Shown in pieces: positions 1-21,919 of a DNA stretch of 64,000 nucleotides. Each line of letters starts with the position of its first letter. The first letter of the stretch is position 1. The notes under the pieces are model-generated. The model saw only the letters and a list, made by a program, of their open reading frames with translations. It was not told the origin of the DNA and ran no database searches. Both the position numbers and the translations under genes were made by a program. Origin of the DNA: Pogona vitticeps (lineage: Eukaryota > Chordata > Lepidosauria > Squamata > Agamidae); NCBI RefSeq assembly GCF_051106095.1, contig NC_135786.1, positions 26,067,001 through 26,131,000 of the forward strand. The letters are read 5' to 3'.

Positions 1-1102
1 TAGCAGGCTTTGGGGAGTCTGGTGCCCATTTGATGTTCTTGGAACCCAAGTGGCAGGCCAGCAGGCCTGTTGGGAGGTCTTCCGAGGGTAAGGGGGGTTG
101 CGTTTACTCCAACTATGAATGTGCATGAGCCTGTTCTCCATTGGTTGATGCCATGGGAAAGAAAGAAACAGCAACAGGTATCTTCCCCCTTTAGCCTTTT
201 GAACAGACTGTAGCGCACAAGGAGCAGTTCTGTGCAGGAATACAGAGCTGTCATTTGGAGGACATGCCATCCCAGTGAGGCAATCTTTGTACCCAGCAGC
301 CCGAGTGTGAGACCATCCGTCACGCGGAGAAGGGGGAATGGTACGCTGTCTTCTTTTCTGCTCCGGTCTGCAGGGAGAAGATGGGTACATCTTGACCTCT
401 TTGCCTCTCACCCAATCTGAGATAAATAGAAAAAATAGTAAACAAAATGAAAATGAAGGCGGGCAGGAGAAGGCAGACAGCACTGTCTCTGACCCTCACC
501 GCAGTCATGCAGTGGTCAGCAGGACCAATCGCCAGCTGCTCAACTAACCCTCTGGGTATCTGCTCGTGTTACATAATGGCTGTTCAGTGCTTATGGCCAG
601 CTGCCCAGATGGCTAATGAAATCTCATCAGGGGAATTTATCAGCAGGTTTGTTAATTTTCCCGGGGAATAAATCCTGACACATCTTTCCAATTCAGGTCG
701 TAACATAAAGACATTTTGTGTGAGGAGTGGCATGTACTGACACACACAGTACCAATCGGTCCCAGTCTTCCTTTGTCTGGAGGCCTCCCCCTTTCTGTGG
801 GCTGGCTTCCTGGTACATTCCCCCAGATCTGCCCTGAAAGAGACAGGAAAGAAGAGGAGGCTCATTGCAGTGGCCATGAACAGCACTGTGCAGTCTAGCA
901 CAATATTAGCCAATTATGGAATAAGACTGGGAATTATTTTCAGGAGCCACGATTTAGGCCAGTTGGAAGCTATGCCTTCTGAGCTGAATCCAAGACTCAA
1001 AATCTTGGATTCTGGTGGAAGGAAGACAGTCAGGTTGGCTTTGATTATTCAAATGGGAAAGAAGTGCACTCTTTACATGCTGAGAGGCAGTCTTTTTCAT
1101 TA
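1..1102. other. Upstream single-copy-like DNA, no gene seen
   Basis: No exon with good splice borders or familiar protein similarity was found. The stretch at about 590-720, AT-rich with balanced composition, looks single-copy and could be conserved non-coding DNA, but this cannot be shown from one sequence. Short open frames here are scattered over both strands and overlap each other, which fits chance. Confidence 0.4.
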
Positions 1103-1949
1103 CAGTGGCGCCTCGACTTACAAACTTAATTGGTTCCAGAACTCCAGTTGTAACTCTAAATGGTCGTAAGTCAAAGCACCATTTCCCATAGGAATGCATT
1201 GAAACGCAATTAATCCCTTCTGGCCGAAGGTGGGGGGGGGGAGAAAAGCAAGTGAAGCATGCAAGACCCATCGGAAATGCAAAGAAAGCAAAGCAAAAAG
1301 CAAGCGAAGCGTGCAAGACCCATCGGAAATGGGGGGAACCCAAATGCAACCAAATCCTGCAAGGCCCATCGGAAATGCGGGGGGGGGGGACTCAAAAGCA
1401 ACCAAAACCCACAAGACCCATTGGAAATGGGGGAACCAAAAAGCAACCAACCGCCCAAGACCCATCAGAAATGGGGGGAAAAACACAACAAACAAACAAC
1501 TCCCCAAAGACCCATTGGAAATGGGGGGGACTCCAAAAAGCAAGCAAACCCCCCAAGACCCATTAGAAATGAAAAACAAAAACAAAAAAACACACAACCC
1601 CCCAAGACCCATCACAGCAACGGAAACATAATCTCCCCATCCCCAGACCACACTGCAAAACCCAACCAGAATAGTTTTTAAAAAGCAGAAGGCGGCACCT
1701 TACCTTACCAGGCAGTCCGAAGCCTCCTCCGATCGCACTCACTCTAACCGTTGGGATAAAAGAGCTACAAAGAAGGAGCCTCTTCACCTACCAACGGTTA
1801 GCAATTTGAATTTCCTGCCGCTTTTTCCTGCTTTTTCTGTTCATAACTGGAAGTTCCGGCCACAAGTCGAAGCAAAATTTTGCAGCTGGAGCTGGTCGTA
1901 ACTCGAAATGGTCATAAAATCAGGACGTTTGTAAGTTGAGGCACCACTG
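1103..1949. mobile_element. Non-autonomous Tc1/mariner-superfamily (Tigger/pogo-like) DNA transposon
   Basis: The element opens with CAGTGGCGCCTCGACTTAC and closes with the near inverse GTAAGTTGAGGCACCACTG, flanked on both sides by TA, the target duplication of Tc1/mariner elements. Three more elements in this window share the CAGTGGTGCC terminus. No transposase frame is present, so it is a passenger that needs transposase in trans. The middle is taken up by a roughly 49-bp minisatellite. The family label rests on TIR sequence and the TA duplication only. Confidence 0.8.
1240..1620. repeat. Minisatellite of about 49 bp, about 8 units, inside the transposon
   Basis: The core AAGACCCATYGGAAATG recurs with its GACCC (or GGCCC) at 1265, 1317, 1363, 1415, 1459, 1509, 1557 and 1606, spacings of 44-52 bp. 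Units differ by small insertions and runs of G. Stops are rare in the unit and the length is not a multiple of three, so long frames of K/N/P/T-rich or W/G/F-rich peptides stay open on both strands. They look like artefacts of the repeat, not genes. Confidence 0.85.
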
Positions 1950-3179
1950 TATTTTAAGCTGAGCCCCGGCATTCGTAGTGGTTCTAGGTGGTTGTTCTAT
2001 CTCAAATAAAGCTGTGCTGAGTAAAACCTAGCAGTGTTTGTTTTTTCCTGTCACAGTGGAACAGTTTCAACTGGGGGTTAGGAGAGCTACAACATTCCCT
2101 CTAATTTTCATCCCTGCTATGCAGGAGCCTCACCTGTTTCTGTGGCGGAGGGGTTTTTCATCCGAAACCCAGAAGTAAACAGGCATCAACATCGGGTACT
2201 GCTGCACACCGCCGATGGAGCTCTGCGCATGTGTGCACACATACACCTTAGAAGAAATTTAAGATGGCTATCTAGAAAACTTCAACTGTTACTTTTAAAA
2301 AGTAATTAGTTGCAATTGCAGGTCAGATCTGTTGGAAAAATTAGGTACCATTAAAGTTATGTTCAGAAGTAATGTTACTTTTTTGTTATTTAACTGCAAT
2401 TAGTTATTTTTAATTGATTAAAAGACCATTGGAATACTCTGAGGAACTAACCCGTGGTTACAAAACACATAGTAGCCCCCATCACTATAAAAGTAATTAA
2501 AGCAGTTAAGTTAAACTGAAAAAGGAGTAAATTTATCTCTAGTTACGACACAACTGTAATGTTAACAATATACTACATATTGCTATGGCAAAAAGGAACA
2601 AATTACAAATAAATAATTACTTTTGTGTTTTACAAAGAGAAATCAACGCAAGATGGGCAACATCCAGTCCCCTTAATGATTCTTTGTCTTTGAGAGTCTA
2701 TCCAATCCAAACTGAGTTTGAATAAAGAATGCCTTCAAAGAGATGACTGTCCTTTGTAGCTAGGTGCTGAGCTGCTTTTTGGGGATATGGTGGCATATAC
2801 AGACCATAAATTAAACAAGATAAGTTTAAAATAATAGCTGTGGCGGAGTGGCAGGGTGGCTGTTGGGGTAATTAGACAGAGCAATTTTTAATCACCACAT
2901 GGTGACATCTTTAGGAAAAAATAACACCATTCTCTTGGCAGTATGTTTAGCAGAAAATGTAGTAAGTTTCAATTTCAGAACTGAATATGGAATAGAATAC
3001 TGGGGTTGCGGTATGTTTTTTAAAAAATCAAGTTTCGAGTCATTTTTCTTTCATGGATAGTACCAAGACTGATGATGCCTAGTGTGTTATTCAGTGAAAC
3101 CACTGGAGAGGACTAAACCAACCTTTCAGCTCTCTAGTGGTTAGACTTCAGTGCTTTTATTGCACCTGTGTAAGAAAAC
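1950..3179. other. AT-rich intergenic DNA, no feature recognised
   Basis: No exon, RNA gene or clearly bounded repeat was recognised. Open frames are short and the composition is AT-rich from about 2280 on. Confidence 0.4.
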
Positions 3180-3184
3180 ACACA

Positions 3185-3285
3185 CACAAAAAGACAGTCT
3201 TGTGGCACATTTAAAGACTCGGAGGTTTATTGTAGCACTCTGATTCATTTTCACTTGTTTCTCCTGCATGCACTGTCTTTTGTTG
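3185..3285. repeat. Fragment of an old interspersed repeat
   Basis: The text around CTTGTGGCACATTTAAAGAC followed by a TTTATTGTAGCA stretch matches a motif seen in many amniote repeats. A related but weaker copy occurs at about 21565-21660. The family is not assigned. Confidence 0.4.
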
Positions 3286-3325
3286 CAACAATTTTCAAGG
3301 AGGTAGAAGTGTGTTATTCTTCCTT

Positions 3326-3640
3326 CTCATTTATTTGTTTACTTGCTCGTTTGTTTGTTTGGCGTTTATACCGCCAATCTAGATGAGTGTACTCTGGGCG
3401 GTTTACAGTCCAAAAAAGCAATAAAATTAAAAACATCAATTAAAAAAAACTAAAACAAGCAAACATAATCCAAGATGGAAAAACCAGGGGAAGAAATTAA
3501 GTAATGTCAGGTGGGAAGGCCTGCCTGAAGAGCCAGGTCTTCAGTTTATTCTTAAAAACTCCCAGCAAGGGAGCTAGGCAGATCTCAGGGGGGAAGATGA
3601 TCCAAAGGCAAGGGGCCATCGCTGAGAAGGCCCAGTTTCT
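3326..3640. repeat. Old interspersed repeat (LINE-like, CR1/L2 type suspected)
   Basis: It carries a T-rich simple tail, then TTTATACCGCC and GGGCGGTTTACAG, and later segments resembling a CCTGAAGAGCCAGGTCTTCAG motif and an end near GAGAAGGCCC. This layout is common in reptile genomes. A related start follows the tetranucleotide array in PIGT intron 7 at about 39905. Family assignment is from memory of such repeats. Confidence 0.45.
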
Positions 3641-4689
3641 AGTTGTCTTATATTATCTGTGGCAGCAGACTTGAGTTGTGTTTTTGTTTTGTTTTGTTTT
3701 TAATAGAGCCTGAAACAGACTCACACAACTTCTCTTCACAAATTCCCTCTGCTGATTCCCCATAGGTAGCAGAAATAGGCAATTTTGCAAAATCTGTGTA
3801 CTTTATAAGTTGCAAAATAACACACCGCTTTTCTTGGGGAAGAATTTGTGATCCCTCAGCTCAGAATTACTTTTTTTTAGCAGAGGAGAATGTACTCAGC
3901 CAAGCACAACTATAGGACTCCTCCTCGTCTGTCTCTTATTATGTTGGTTAAAACCAAGAAAATAATCTGAAACATCCTGGTTGTGGGAAGTGAAGGGTTT
4001 GTCCTGTTTTTCTTAGTTTTGAAATAAAAAACTCAAGGGAGGTTCTCATGATAAGATGGCTTTGCAAAACCAAACCACCAGCTCCAGACCTTAGACTTGG
4101 AGGGACTAGTATCAGAGTACAGTAATCAAAATCATTGTGAGCAAGTTCTTCTCAACATTCATTTGCTGCTGTTTTAATTGTTTAGCACTTTCTGTGGGAA
4201 TACGAGGCTAAGCAACTGGCTGGTCTAGCCTGTTAGTAATGGCTTCCAGCTATGATATAGTTTCAATTTTTCTAGAATTTCTTTTTTAAAAAAAACAACC
4301 CTAGCATTAAGAGGTAGGCAATAGACCCAACTTAATATTTTTAGATTGCAATTCTGTGTATGCTTTTTAGACCTATCCTAGATAGAAACCTTATGCCAGG
4401 TCAAATAATAACATTTGAAGTTTTCCCGCCTGTTCATTCATTTTAGTGAAAACATTTTATACAACTTCATTTTAAAAATCCCAAGAAAATTTATAATACA
4501 AACAAGATAACAATTAAACCAATTGCTAAACTAAAAAAAAAAGCAATGATAAAAAGATTTCAGTAAAAACATGAAAGCTTCCTCTTTTTTTTCCTTCTGT
4601 CTCTTCCGGAAGACGTCATGGTTATCTTGTCTCTGGATGTGGCAACTTCAAAGAATGATGTTGCATTCTGTTCATGTTAGTCTCCAAGA
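3641..4689. other. Intergenic DNA, no feature recognised
   Basis: No gene or bounded repeat was recognised. The stretch is AT-rich and contains short A and T runs only. Confidence 0.4.
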
Positions 4690-5290
4690 TTTGTCAGCTA
4701 AAAATATATCCTTCTAGTGCTTTGCCCATTTATATCACCTTGAATGATCAGCTGTAGCAATCTGTAGTTTTCATTTCTCATTACATGACTGACAATCTTT
4801 ATGATTTCTTGATCTTTCTCCACAATTGTTTCGAGGGCCAAAATTCTTGCACCCAGGATTGTCTTTTCCACAGGTCTGAGGCTTATCAGATCTACTTGTT
4901 TTTTACAAGAACTCTCAGATCCACCTAACAGGGCCAGGTTCCTCCCTATGCTGGAGGTACTGCATGACGGCACACTAGTGCCTTCTTACTAGTGTTAGCT
5001 CTTTAGGAAGTTGTGGTGGTGTGTGTGTGGAGAATTCTCTCTGTTTCTCCTCCTTGCTTAGTCCATTCTTCTTGTTCCATGTTATATTTGGAATTAAATT
5101 TTCAATCAGTTCTTTGATCCAGTGCCTCCTCACTTTTGCTGCCTCTATCCTCTTAGTATGGCTGCTGAGAATGATGTGTGTGCTGGCTGATGGACTTGTG
5201 TTAGTGCAAGCCCTGCCTGAATTTAGTGGCTTGATCTTGTAGAAGCATAGAATTTTGCAGCTGCAGATGTAGTCCCAAAGGTCCAAACCT
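4690..5290 (-). mobile_element. Possible degraded LINE coding remnant
   Basis: On the minus strand two adjacent open segments (about 91 and 103 codons) are separated by a stop. The first contains HVMRNENYRLLQLIIQGDIN, which resembles the C-terminal motif of some LINE ORF2 proteins (a YGLL-x-LI-x-QGKI-like block). The second is basic and helical-looking. No catalytic reverse transcriptase motif is visible, so a processed pseudogene of another kind cannot be excluded. Confidence 0.3.
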
Positions 5291-5689
5291 TGACTAAGCA
5301 GTTAAAAGATACGGTAGCTGTTGCACAAATCTTCTGGGTGGCTTCTTAAAAAATGGAAGCTGAATACCTTGGTCCCAAAAGAGAGGCACTGCCTTGTCTT
5401 CTCCCTGTTTTTCCACAGTTGGCCACAGCATTCAACACTTGTTGCTATTTAGCAGAAGTTTCCCCTGAAGCAACAGGCGAGGCTGTTCACTGGAAGATGG
5501 AGACAATTAAAATTTTTAGTGTTTGTTTGGTTTCCTTGGTAATGACACTGCCTAGTTCAGCAATCACATTTTCCTTATACCAGTCTGACTGGACATTGCA
5601 TCAACAACGACTAGAGCATCTGATGCTGGCTACTCCCTCTTCCTCTTCCTTACTTTGATCATTGGTTATAATAATGTTTTAATAACTGC

Positions 5690-5826
5690 AGAGCTAGAAG
5701 AGACCATGTGGACCATCAAGTCCAGCCCCACTCAAGGAGGTCTAGTGGGGCAATTGAACTTCCAACCTCTGGCTTCCCAGCCAGAGACCTAAGCCCACTG
5801 AGCTATAGATCCTTCAAAAGGTGGGG
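5690..5826 (-). repeat. tRNA-SINE head with LINE-like flank
   Basis: The segment reads GAGCTAGAAGAGACCATG and TCAAGTCCAGCCCC, typical of a CR1-type 3' end. It is followed by text that on the minus strand resembles a tRNA-type promoter (a reversed GAGCTATAGATC A-box region and TTGAACTTCC B-box region). The copy is short and diverged. Confidence 0.45.
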
Positions 5827-7401
5827 AAGAGGCCACTCCTACCTTCTTTCTGTTCAGAAGATGTTGTCCTTGTTATGCTTGTTGATGGAATTTGGTAATT
5901 TCCCTCTTATGCTCCCTTGTACTTTTGCATTATGGGAAGAACTAATGCTTTTCAATGTAGTCAGGAACCTTGTTATCTGTGTGCATGTTCAAGGGTGACT
6001 CTTTGTATGTGTCTGGGAACTGTGTGGGTGGATTTAGATACTGAAACTCTTGCATTAAAGACATTGGGAACAAGCAAATGTGGCAGTCTTTCCACTTTAT
6101 CCAGAAGATAATCCAAGAGCTTTTCTTTTTCCAAGGGAGTTCCCTGTGATTTTATTCTGGTCAGTTTCCATCACCCATAGAGGTGGCAATGAAGTTATCA
6201 GATGTGACGTAAGAGTGAAGTACTTTTTGATGCAGCTTCTGTCAAGTGCAATTAGCTGAGAAGGCATCTGATCATGTAGTTTCATGCATCTTCACAAGCC
6301 AGGCAGAAGCTGAGCTGCAGGTTCCAGGCAGAACCCTTTAGATGATTTTAGCAACTTTGCAAATTCATTAAGGGACACTTTGCTAGATCTGAGCTGAGAT
6401 AAAAAAAAACTTGCAGAGATTTGGAGTGGCAACCTTTCATTTAACTTTTAAGTATAGCATGATTAAGGTGCTTATTTGTCTTGTTTTGTTTTGCTTTGAG
6501 GAGACATGTGCAAATATCTAAATGCAAATATTAAAATGACCACGTCCGTTGTTTGTTTTCATTTCACGAGTTGATCAGCAGAAGCAGAACATGGAGGATT
6601 TCTTACTATGGGAGAGGAAGTTGAATCTCTCTGTTTCAGATTGAATAGAAGAACAGTAGATGTGAACGATGAAAATAGCAAGGCTGGGGACACTGGATAT
6701 GAGTTCCAATCTACTAATGCATAGGATAGCTCAGTCTACAGTGCTCCTCTGCTTGACTGCTTTTCATGTTACTTGCTCAAGAGTGCATGAAATTCTGAGA
6801 CAGGTGGTATAACAAACAGCCATCTAGACAAGCTGCCAGTTGTCATTTGAAAACTTATAAAGAGGGAGCTCAGAAGGATAGCAGAAGAGCCTGACACTTC
6901 TCGGGTTTGTATAATCTGTCTTGCCCCACCATTCTATAGTCAAGGCTTCTCAGCATGCTGCCTAGAGATGACTTTGGGAGGTGGGTGGGTTTAGTTCCAA
7001 AAAGTTACTTTTTCCAAACTCTTGTTATCGTTTGCGACTAGTATTGCTCCAATAGCCAGTGGTTGGGCTGGATACAAAGAATAGTGCCCCCCATCCCCAA
7101 TGTCCAAGGAATGCTGTTTTTGATCTCTATCATCATCACATTTTCACCTCCGTTAAATTGGTTTTGGAGGGTTTCTTTTCAGAAACATGCTGATCAGAAA
7201 GGGACAATAGGGCAGGATAAATTCTTTAGTAAGCCATGATGAATAAAATTTCTTATCAAGCCATTTTCAACTTGTTCTCTAAAATACCACTCTCTGTACA
7301 TGCTCTGGGAGTTTAGCCCTTTTGAAAGAGAATAGGGAGTATGCTGTCTGTTATGTCTTCTGTTTTACGACTCATCTCCTTTTCTCTGGTTCCTTTTGCA
7401 G
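5827..7401. other. Region upstream of the first recognised DBNDD2 coding exon
   Basis: The 5' untranslated exon and promoter of DBNDD2 should lie here or further upstream, because the first coding exon is preceded by a splice acceptor. I could not pick out a donor or CpG-rich promoter in this stretch. It is AT-rich with no recognised repeat of length. Confidence 0.35.
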
Positions 7402-7406
7402 CTGAC

Positions 7407-17326
<9,920 letters not shown>

Positions 17327-18075
17327 CTCTCGAGGGATGGAGGGGATTTGGCCAAGTTCTCTGCATCCACCCCACTGCATGGAACCCACCAGCCCAAGAT
17401 GGTGAAGGAATAAGCCGGACTGACTTTTTGACTCCCATTGAGTAAACCCCATCAAGGCTCTCTATGTCTCAGTTGTTGTAATTGGGAGGGTTTCCTCCCC
17501 TTGCAGAATGGAGAAGGCAACAAGCAGAGGAAAAATGGGGGTGAGGCAAGGGAACTGTAAAATATATCTCACTCATAAAAATTGTAACTCGCCAGGCTTT
17601 CATGGCTAACACTCCTGCTTCCATCACCCTGACTACTCAGTTCACTGTGAGCCCCAACACACACACACACACAACAAATGTTTAGCTGTAACATAACAAA
17701 ATTATATTCGTTTCTGAAACAAGCAACTGGGATACTGTGTATTATTGGGAAAAGATCAGCAGGGCCTCCTGCGTGGTAAGCATGAAGAACTGATGGCTGA
17801 ATTATACCAAAGCATGATGAGAAGCACTGGAGTGAAACAGTGGGGGAGAGGCAGAATTTTCAGTTTGCTTTTATCTTTAGCTGATGTTATATTATCTCAC
17901 ATTGCAAGTGTGCAGCACATGTGCTGAGAAGGTAAGAAGCCTAAATATGATTTAACAAAGAGGGGAAGGTGGACCTTAAGCAACAACAACAACAAGTCTA
18001 GTTAGAATAGACTTGTATACCTTCACAATGTTGAAAACAACCCATAACTGTCATAGCTGGTGCCCTATCAGGAGC
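17327..18075 (+). other. DBNDD2: Probable DBNDD2 3' untranslated region and downstream DNA
   Basis: Sequence after the stop should be 3' UTR. I found no clear AATAAA within the first kilobase, so the end of the transcript is not placed. Short AC and CAA runs are present (about 17660, 17981). Confidence 0.45.
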
Positions 18076-18077
18076 CT

Positions 18078-18262
18078 TAAAAACTAGTATGATATAGAGG
18101 TTAGAGACCTGGACTACGAAGATTCAGGTTCAAGCCCACACTGAATAGCTACTTAGTGACCTTGGGCCAGTTGCTCTTAACCATTATTTACTACAGAGGA
18201 TTGTAAGAAGGAGGGGAAAATAATGGGGAAAACTTGAAATAATATAGAGATACAGTATCTCA
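18078..18262 (+). repeat. MIR-like SINE
   Basis: It shows GGTTAGAGACCTGGAC, then AGATTCAGGTTCAAGCCC (B-box-like), CTTAGTGACCTTGGGCCAG and a tail with GAGGATTGTAAG, in the order found in MIR elements. Confidence 0.6.
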
Positions 18263-18275
18263 GGATGCAATGAAT

Positions 18276-18475
18276 CAATGGTGAAAATCCTGTTGCTCAG
18301 CATAGTGATCAAAGTGATTTGGTGAGTCAACTATTCTGTAAGTTCTGTCATAATTAGTGTAAGCCAATTCGAATCAATGGAACTTGCAGAAGAGTTGACT
18401 CACCAAATCCCCATTGATTCAGTGGCCCTATTCTAGTGTGATTTACTACACTAAGCAATAGGATTTTGGCCAATG
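18276..18475. mobile_element. Foldback MITE of about 200 bp
   Basis: The ends read CAATGGTGAAAATCCTGTTG and an inverted CAATAGGATTTTGGCCAATG. An inner pair of 29-bp inverted arms, GATTTGGTGAGTCAACTATT at 18316-18344 and its near complement at 18381-18409, makes a strong hairpin. A fragment with the same end occurs at 56651-56690. The superfamily is not assigned because no clear target duplication was found. Confidence 0.65.
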
Positions 18476-19014
18476 TTTATTGCTAGGCAGATTTCAGTCT
18501 GTCAATATTCCAAAGGTTTCTTCAAGGGGATATAAAAGTATGTAATAGACAACACCTCAGTACTTTTATACAAGCATCACAAACCATACAGACATTCAGT
18601 TGTTTGCACACTGGGCGTTAGAGGCTAGATGTCCTTTAAAATAGACTCTTGGTAGAGGTTTTTGTTCAAGATCACCAATCCAAGAAATATTGAAGGAGTT
18701 CTTTGACTATTATTGACAGTTGGAAAGACTCTGGGCTTTTACAGGGCAACAGTAATAGTTTCACAGCATCCTGACGTGTATATTTTGTACATGGGGAGGA
18801 GAAGAACCATTCAGGTCACCATGAGCTCACTGGAGGAAAGATTGGGTAGAAATGAAATACACAAAGCTGTTAGAATGATATTACAAAACAGCTGGTCATC
18901 AAGCTCCTGGCAGACTATTAATAGCTATCAGGTTGCATTTAACTTGATAGAGTACAAAGGCAGGTAGATATTTTAGTAACAGAGTTCACTTTATTCTTGG
19001 CATAATCGCTGAGA

Positions 19015-19200
19015 GCCTAGGATGCTGGAGATTAATCCAAGAGCCCTGATTCATTTCTCAGGAGTGTGAACTCATGAGATGGTGTGTAGGCAAGCTATTA
19101 TGTCTTGACCCCAATCTCCTTCCACTTCTGTAATACAGGAACAGTAATAAGTACCATTTGACAGGGATTTTAAAAGAATGTGTATATGTTAAATGGATTG
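19015..19200. repeat. Possible MIR-like SINE tail
   Basis: The order AGCCCTGATTCATTTCTCAG, CTCCTTCCACTTCTGTAATA and TTTGACAGGGATTTTAAAAG resembles a MIR core and 3' part, much decayed. Confidence 0.35.
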
Positions 19201-21919
19201 ACTAGAGCTGCTAAGCTTTCTTATTAATCAAACATTTTGAAATGGTCAAGCTCAACCCCAGTTAATGGGAAGTGTTCAGTAAGTGTGCACAGAAGGAGAC
19301 ACAGGCAGAAGTGGTGGCTTAGAGATAAGCACACACATGTATGGTAAAGGTCATGTGTTCAATTTTTAACATCTCCAGTTAGAAGGATCTAACTGAGAAA
19401 ACAACTCCTAGGACTTCGTAAGTCAGTTGCGAGTCAGAGAAACCATTGTGTTTTTCCATCCAGCTTAGAACTGGACCTGTACTGTTGTTCATAACTAGGA
19501 CAGGAGGCAAACATATGTAGGAGACAAGAAATGCTAATCTAGGGACAGGGAATCGTATGCTGATCTAAGGACGAGGAATACCTCCAGGTATTATTGGACT
19601 CCAGCTCTCATCAGCTCAGGCAACATGGACAAATGGACATGGACGAAGGGACCTACCATACAACACCATATGAAAGATCACCTTCCTCTTCCTGGTTATA
19701 ATTAAAGGAAACCATCTACCAAGCAGAACGACAAAAGGTTTATAGCAATACCATTCAAAATGTATTGTGTAGCTATCCATCTCCTTCTCCTTGGTAGATT
19801 TTTTTTCTGGTGGGAAAAAAGACAAGTATGAAAACAGAGGTATAAATGGAATATATCAGCTGGATCCCTATCTCAAAAATTTCCTGAATTATTTAAGTAG
19901 CTTTCACAGAAGAAAGCAAACAACAAATTTAGAAGCAACTTAAGTATGAATAGCCATGGCACGTTAGATGATTCAACTGCTTTTATCAGCTGATCATCTC
20001 ACCATGGGAAACAGCAGTTGATGTGGGTGTCATTTGCCTGTGGCCACAACATTACTGTAGTTGATTAGCTTTATTGACTCATACACGAAGGAAACAATGA
20101 CCCCAGTTAGATCACTACTATCTTGAGGGATTATTTTTAAAAACTTGATGAATGGTTGCTGGTTGCTGGCTGATAGCACTATGTAATCACAAGGTTCAAT
20201 GTGCAACAGGCACATTTGCATCCTTCACATTTATACCGCTGAACGTGGAACAAATATTTGGGAAAACCCCCCAAAACAAATCCTTGAATTTTAAAAACAA
20301 TACACAATAAATGGACAGGTTTGGTCCATGGATAGGCACCAGTTAACAACCAGAAGTGGAGAGGGGGACAGGAAAATCATATGAGCACTTCTGTATCAGA
20401 AAATTAATAATGTATGATTATTTAAACAGCCCTTGAAAATAATGTATTCAGTGTCCAATGAGACAAGTAATTACGCTGTGTTAGAGATGTAGAATTGAGG
20501 CTGAGAGGCTGCAACTTTTGTGGATCATTATTATTCCCAATTGAGAGTTCTTGTTAAGTAACTGTCTTCTGTAGGCTATATGCAAATTTAAACTTGTCTG
20601 ACCATGGGATTGACTTTTAAGACATGGCAGAACAAGAAGAACATACAGATCATGAATGGGAATGTGTGACCTTCAAGATACTATTGGACTGAATTTCCCA
20701 TCACCCTTGTCCAGCAAAGCCCATGGTAAGAGAGGAAAGAAGCTGCAGTCTGATAGCATCTGGAGAATCACGTTAGCCATCTGTGATGCACATTATCATG
20801 CACATTTTTTTTTGCTAAAAGCATGCACAAAGAAGCCGTATCTGATTCCAGTTCCTGGTTAATAAGTATGTACATTAGACCAATATATTCACATTTAAAA
20901 GTATAATGCACGCTAGTAATATAATTTGCATGCTTGTTCCCACGCTAAAAAAACTGATCTGGGAAAGTAGTGACGTTTGAAGCTGTTTTCTGTTTAAAAA
21001 CTTTGGTCTAGTTTGAACTAGACAGGTGGCAATGCTATTATAAATGGAAAACAAATCATGCTGACTGTGAGAGTGGAATAATCCCCAGAAGAAATAAAAG
21101 AAACGTGATTTATAAATAATCCTGAGCCCGCCCAGGTCCTTGGAAGCTCCCTGGCAGAGTTACCCAACTCAACACATCCGCCAACCCTCTTGGACCTCAA
21201 CTGCAAACGCTCCTATTAGGGTTTGCATGCAGGTGCAAATGAGTCATGCTCTTTCTCACTTTCCTTGCAAACACAGGGACTAGCAATTGCTTTCCAGTGA
21301 GAGGTTGAATAGCGAGGGCAGAACCGAAAAAAGGAAGTGACTCAGAGGACTGAACAGGTGGGAAGGGAAAGAGTCCAGGGATAGAAGATTTGGCAGGCAC
21401 ATAGACAACCCACCCATCACAAGGAGGAAACCAGTGGAAAAATACAAGTGCTAAAAGGGTAAGCTGCTGAAGTGCAAAGAAAAGAAAACAAGATGGAACC
21501 GTTCCGCCTAAAATCTCCTGACAGGAACCTTACTGGCGCATTCAGCACGTTGCCCTTCCACAGAACAGCAAGCAGTCTTGTAGCATTAGACTTCACAAAG
21601 TCATTGTGAGACATGTTTCTGTGATCTAGTGTCCACTTCATTAGATGCAGAAAGCTTTGGCTTCTGTTGGCGGGCATATGTGAGTATTCATTTCTACCTA
21701 CCTGTTTCGATGGAGAAATGTAAACAATATATTTATTATTTTATTTCAAATACTTCCCGCCCAACCCAGTAACCAGTGACGGGGTTGTACTACCATTGCT
21801 AAGAGCCAAGACAGGTTTGAAATTAAGTTGGCGTGGCCAGATGCAAAATCTGATTTGCAGATTTCATCTCTTTTAATTATTACGTAGAAGAATTCCACCA
21901 GGAAAAGCTTGTCATTCAC
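19201..21919. other. Intergenic DNA between DBNDD2 and PIGT, no gene recognised
   Basis: Several open frames of 60-90 codons occur but none has splice borders plus a known protein pattern. A CTACTATTGGACTG-type MITE scrap lies near 20670 and a repeat scrap related to 3185-3285 near 21565-21660. Confidence 0.4.

Noticed and set aside
1118-1681. Long open frames on both strands across the minisatellite
   Set aside because: They arise from a repeat unit poor in stop codons and lie inside a non-autonomous transposon. No start context, splice borders or protein family supports them.
7341-7406. Upstream in-frame ATG for DBNDD2
   Set aside because: It lies in the pyrimidine-rich intron end before the acceptor at 7401, and the family N-terminus fits the ATG at 7407.
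20656-20862. Small open frame of 68 codons as a gene
   Set aside because: It begins in repeat-like text (ACTATTGGACTGAATTTCCC) and shows no splice or protein evidence.
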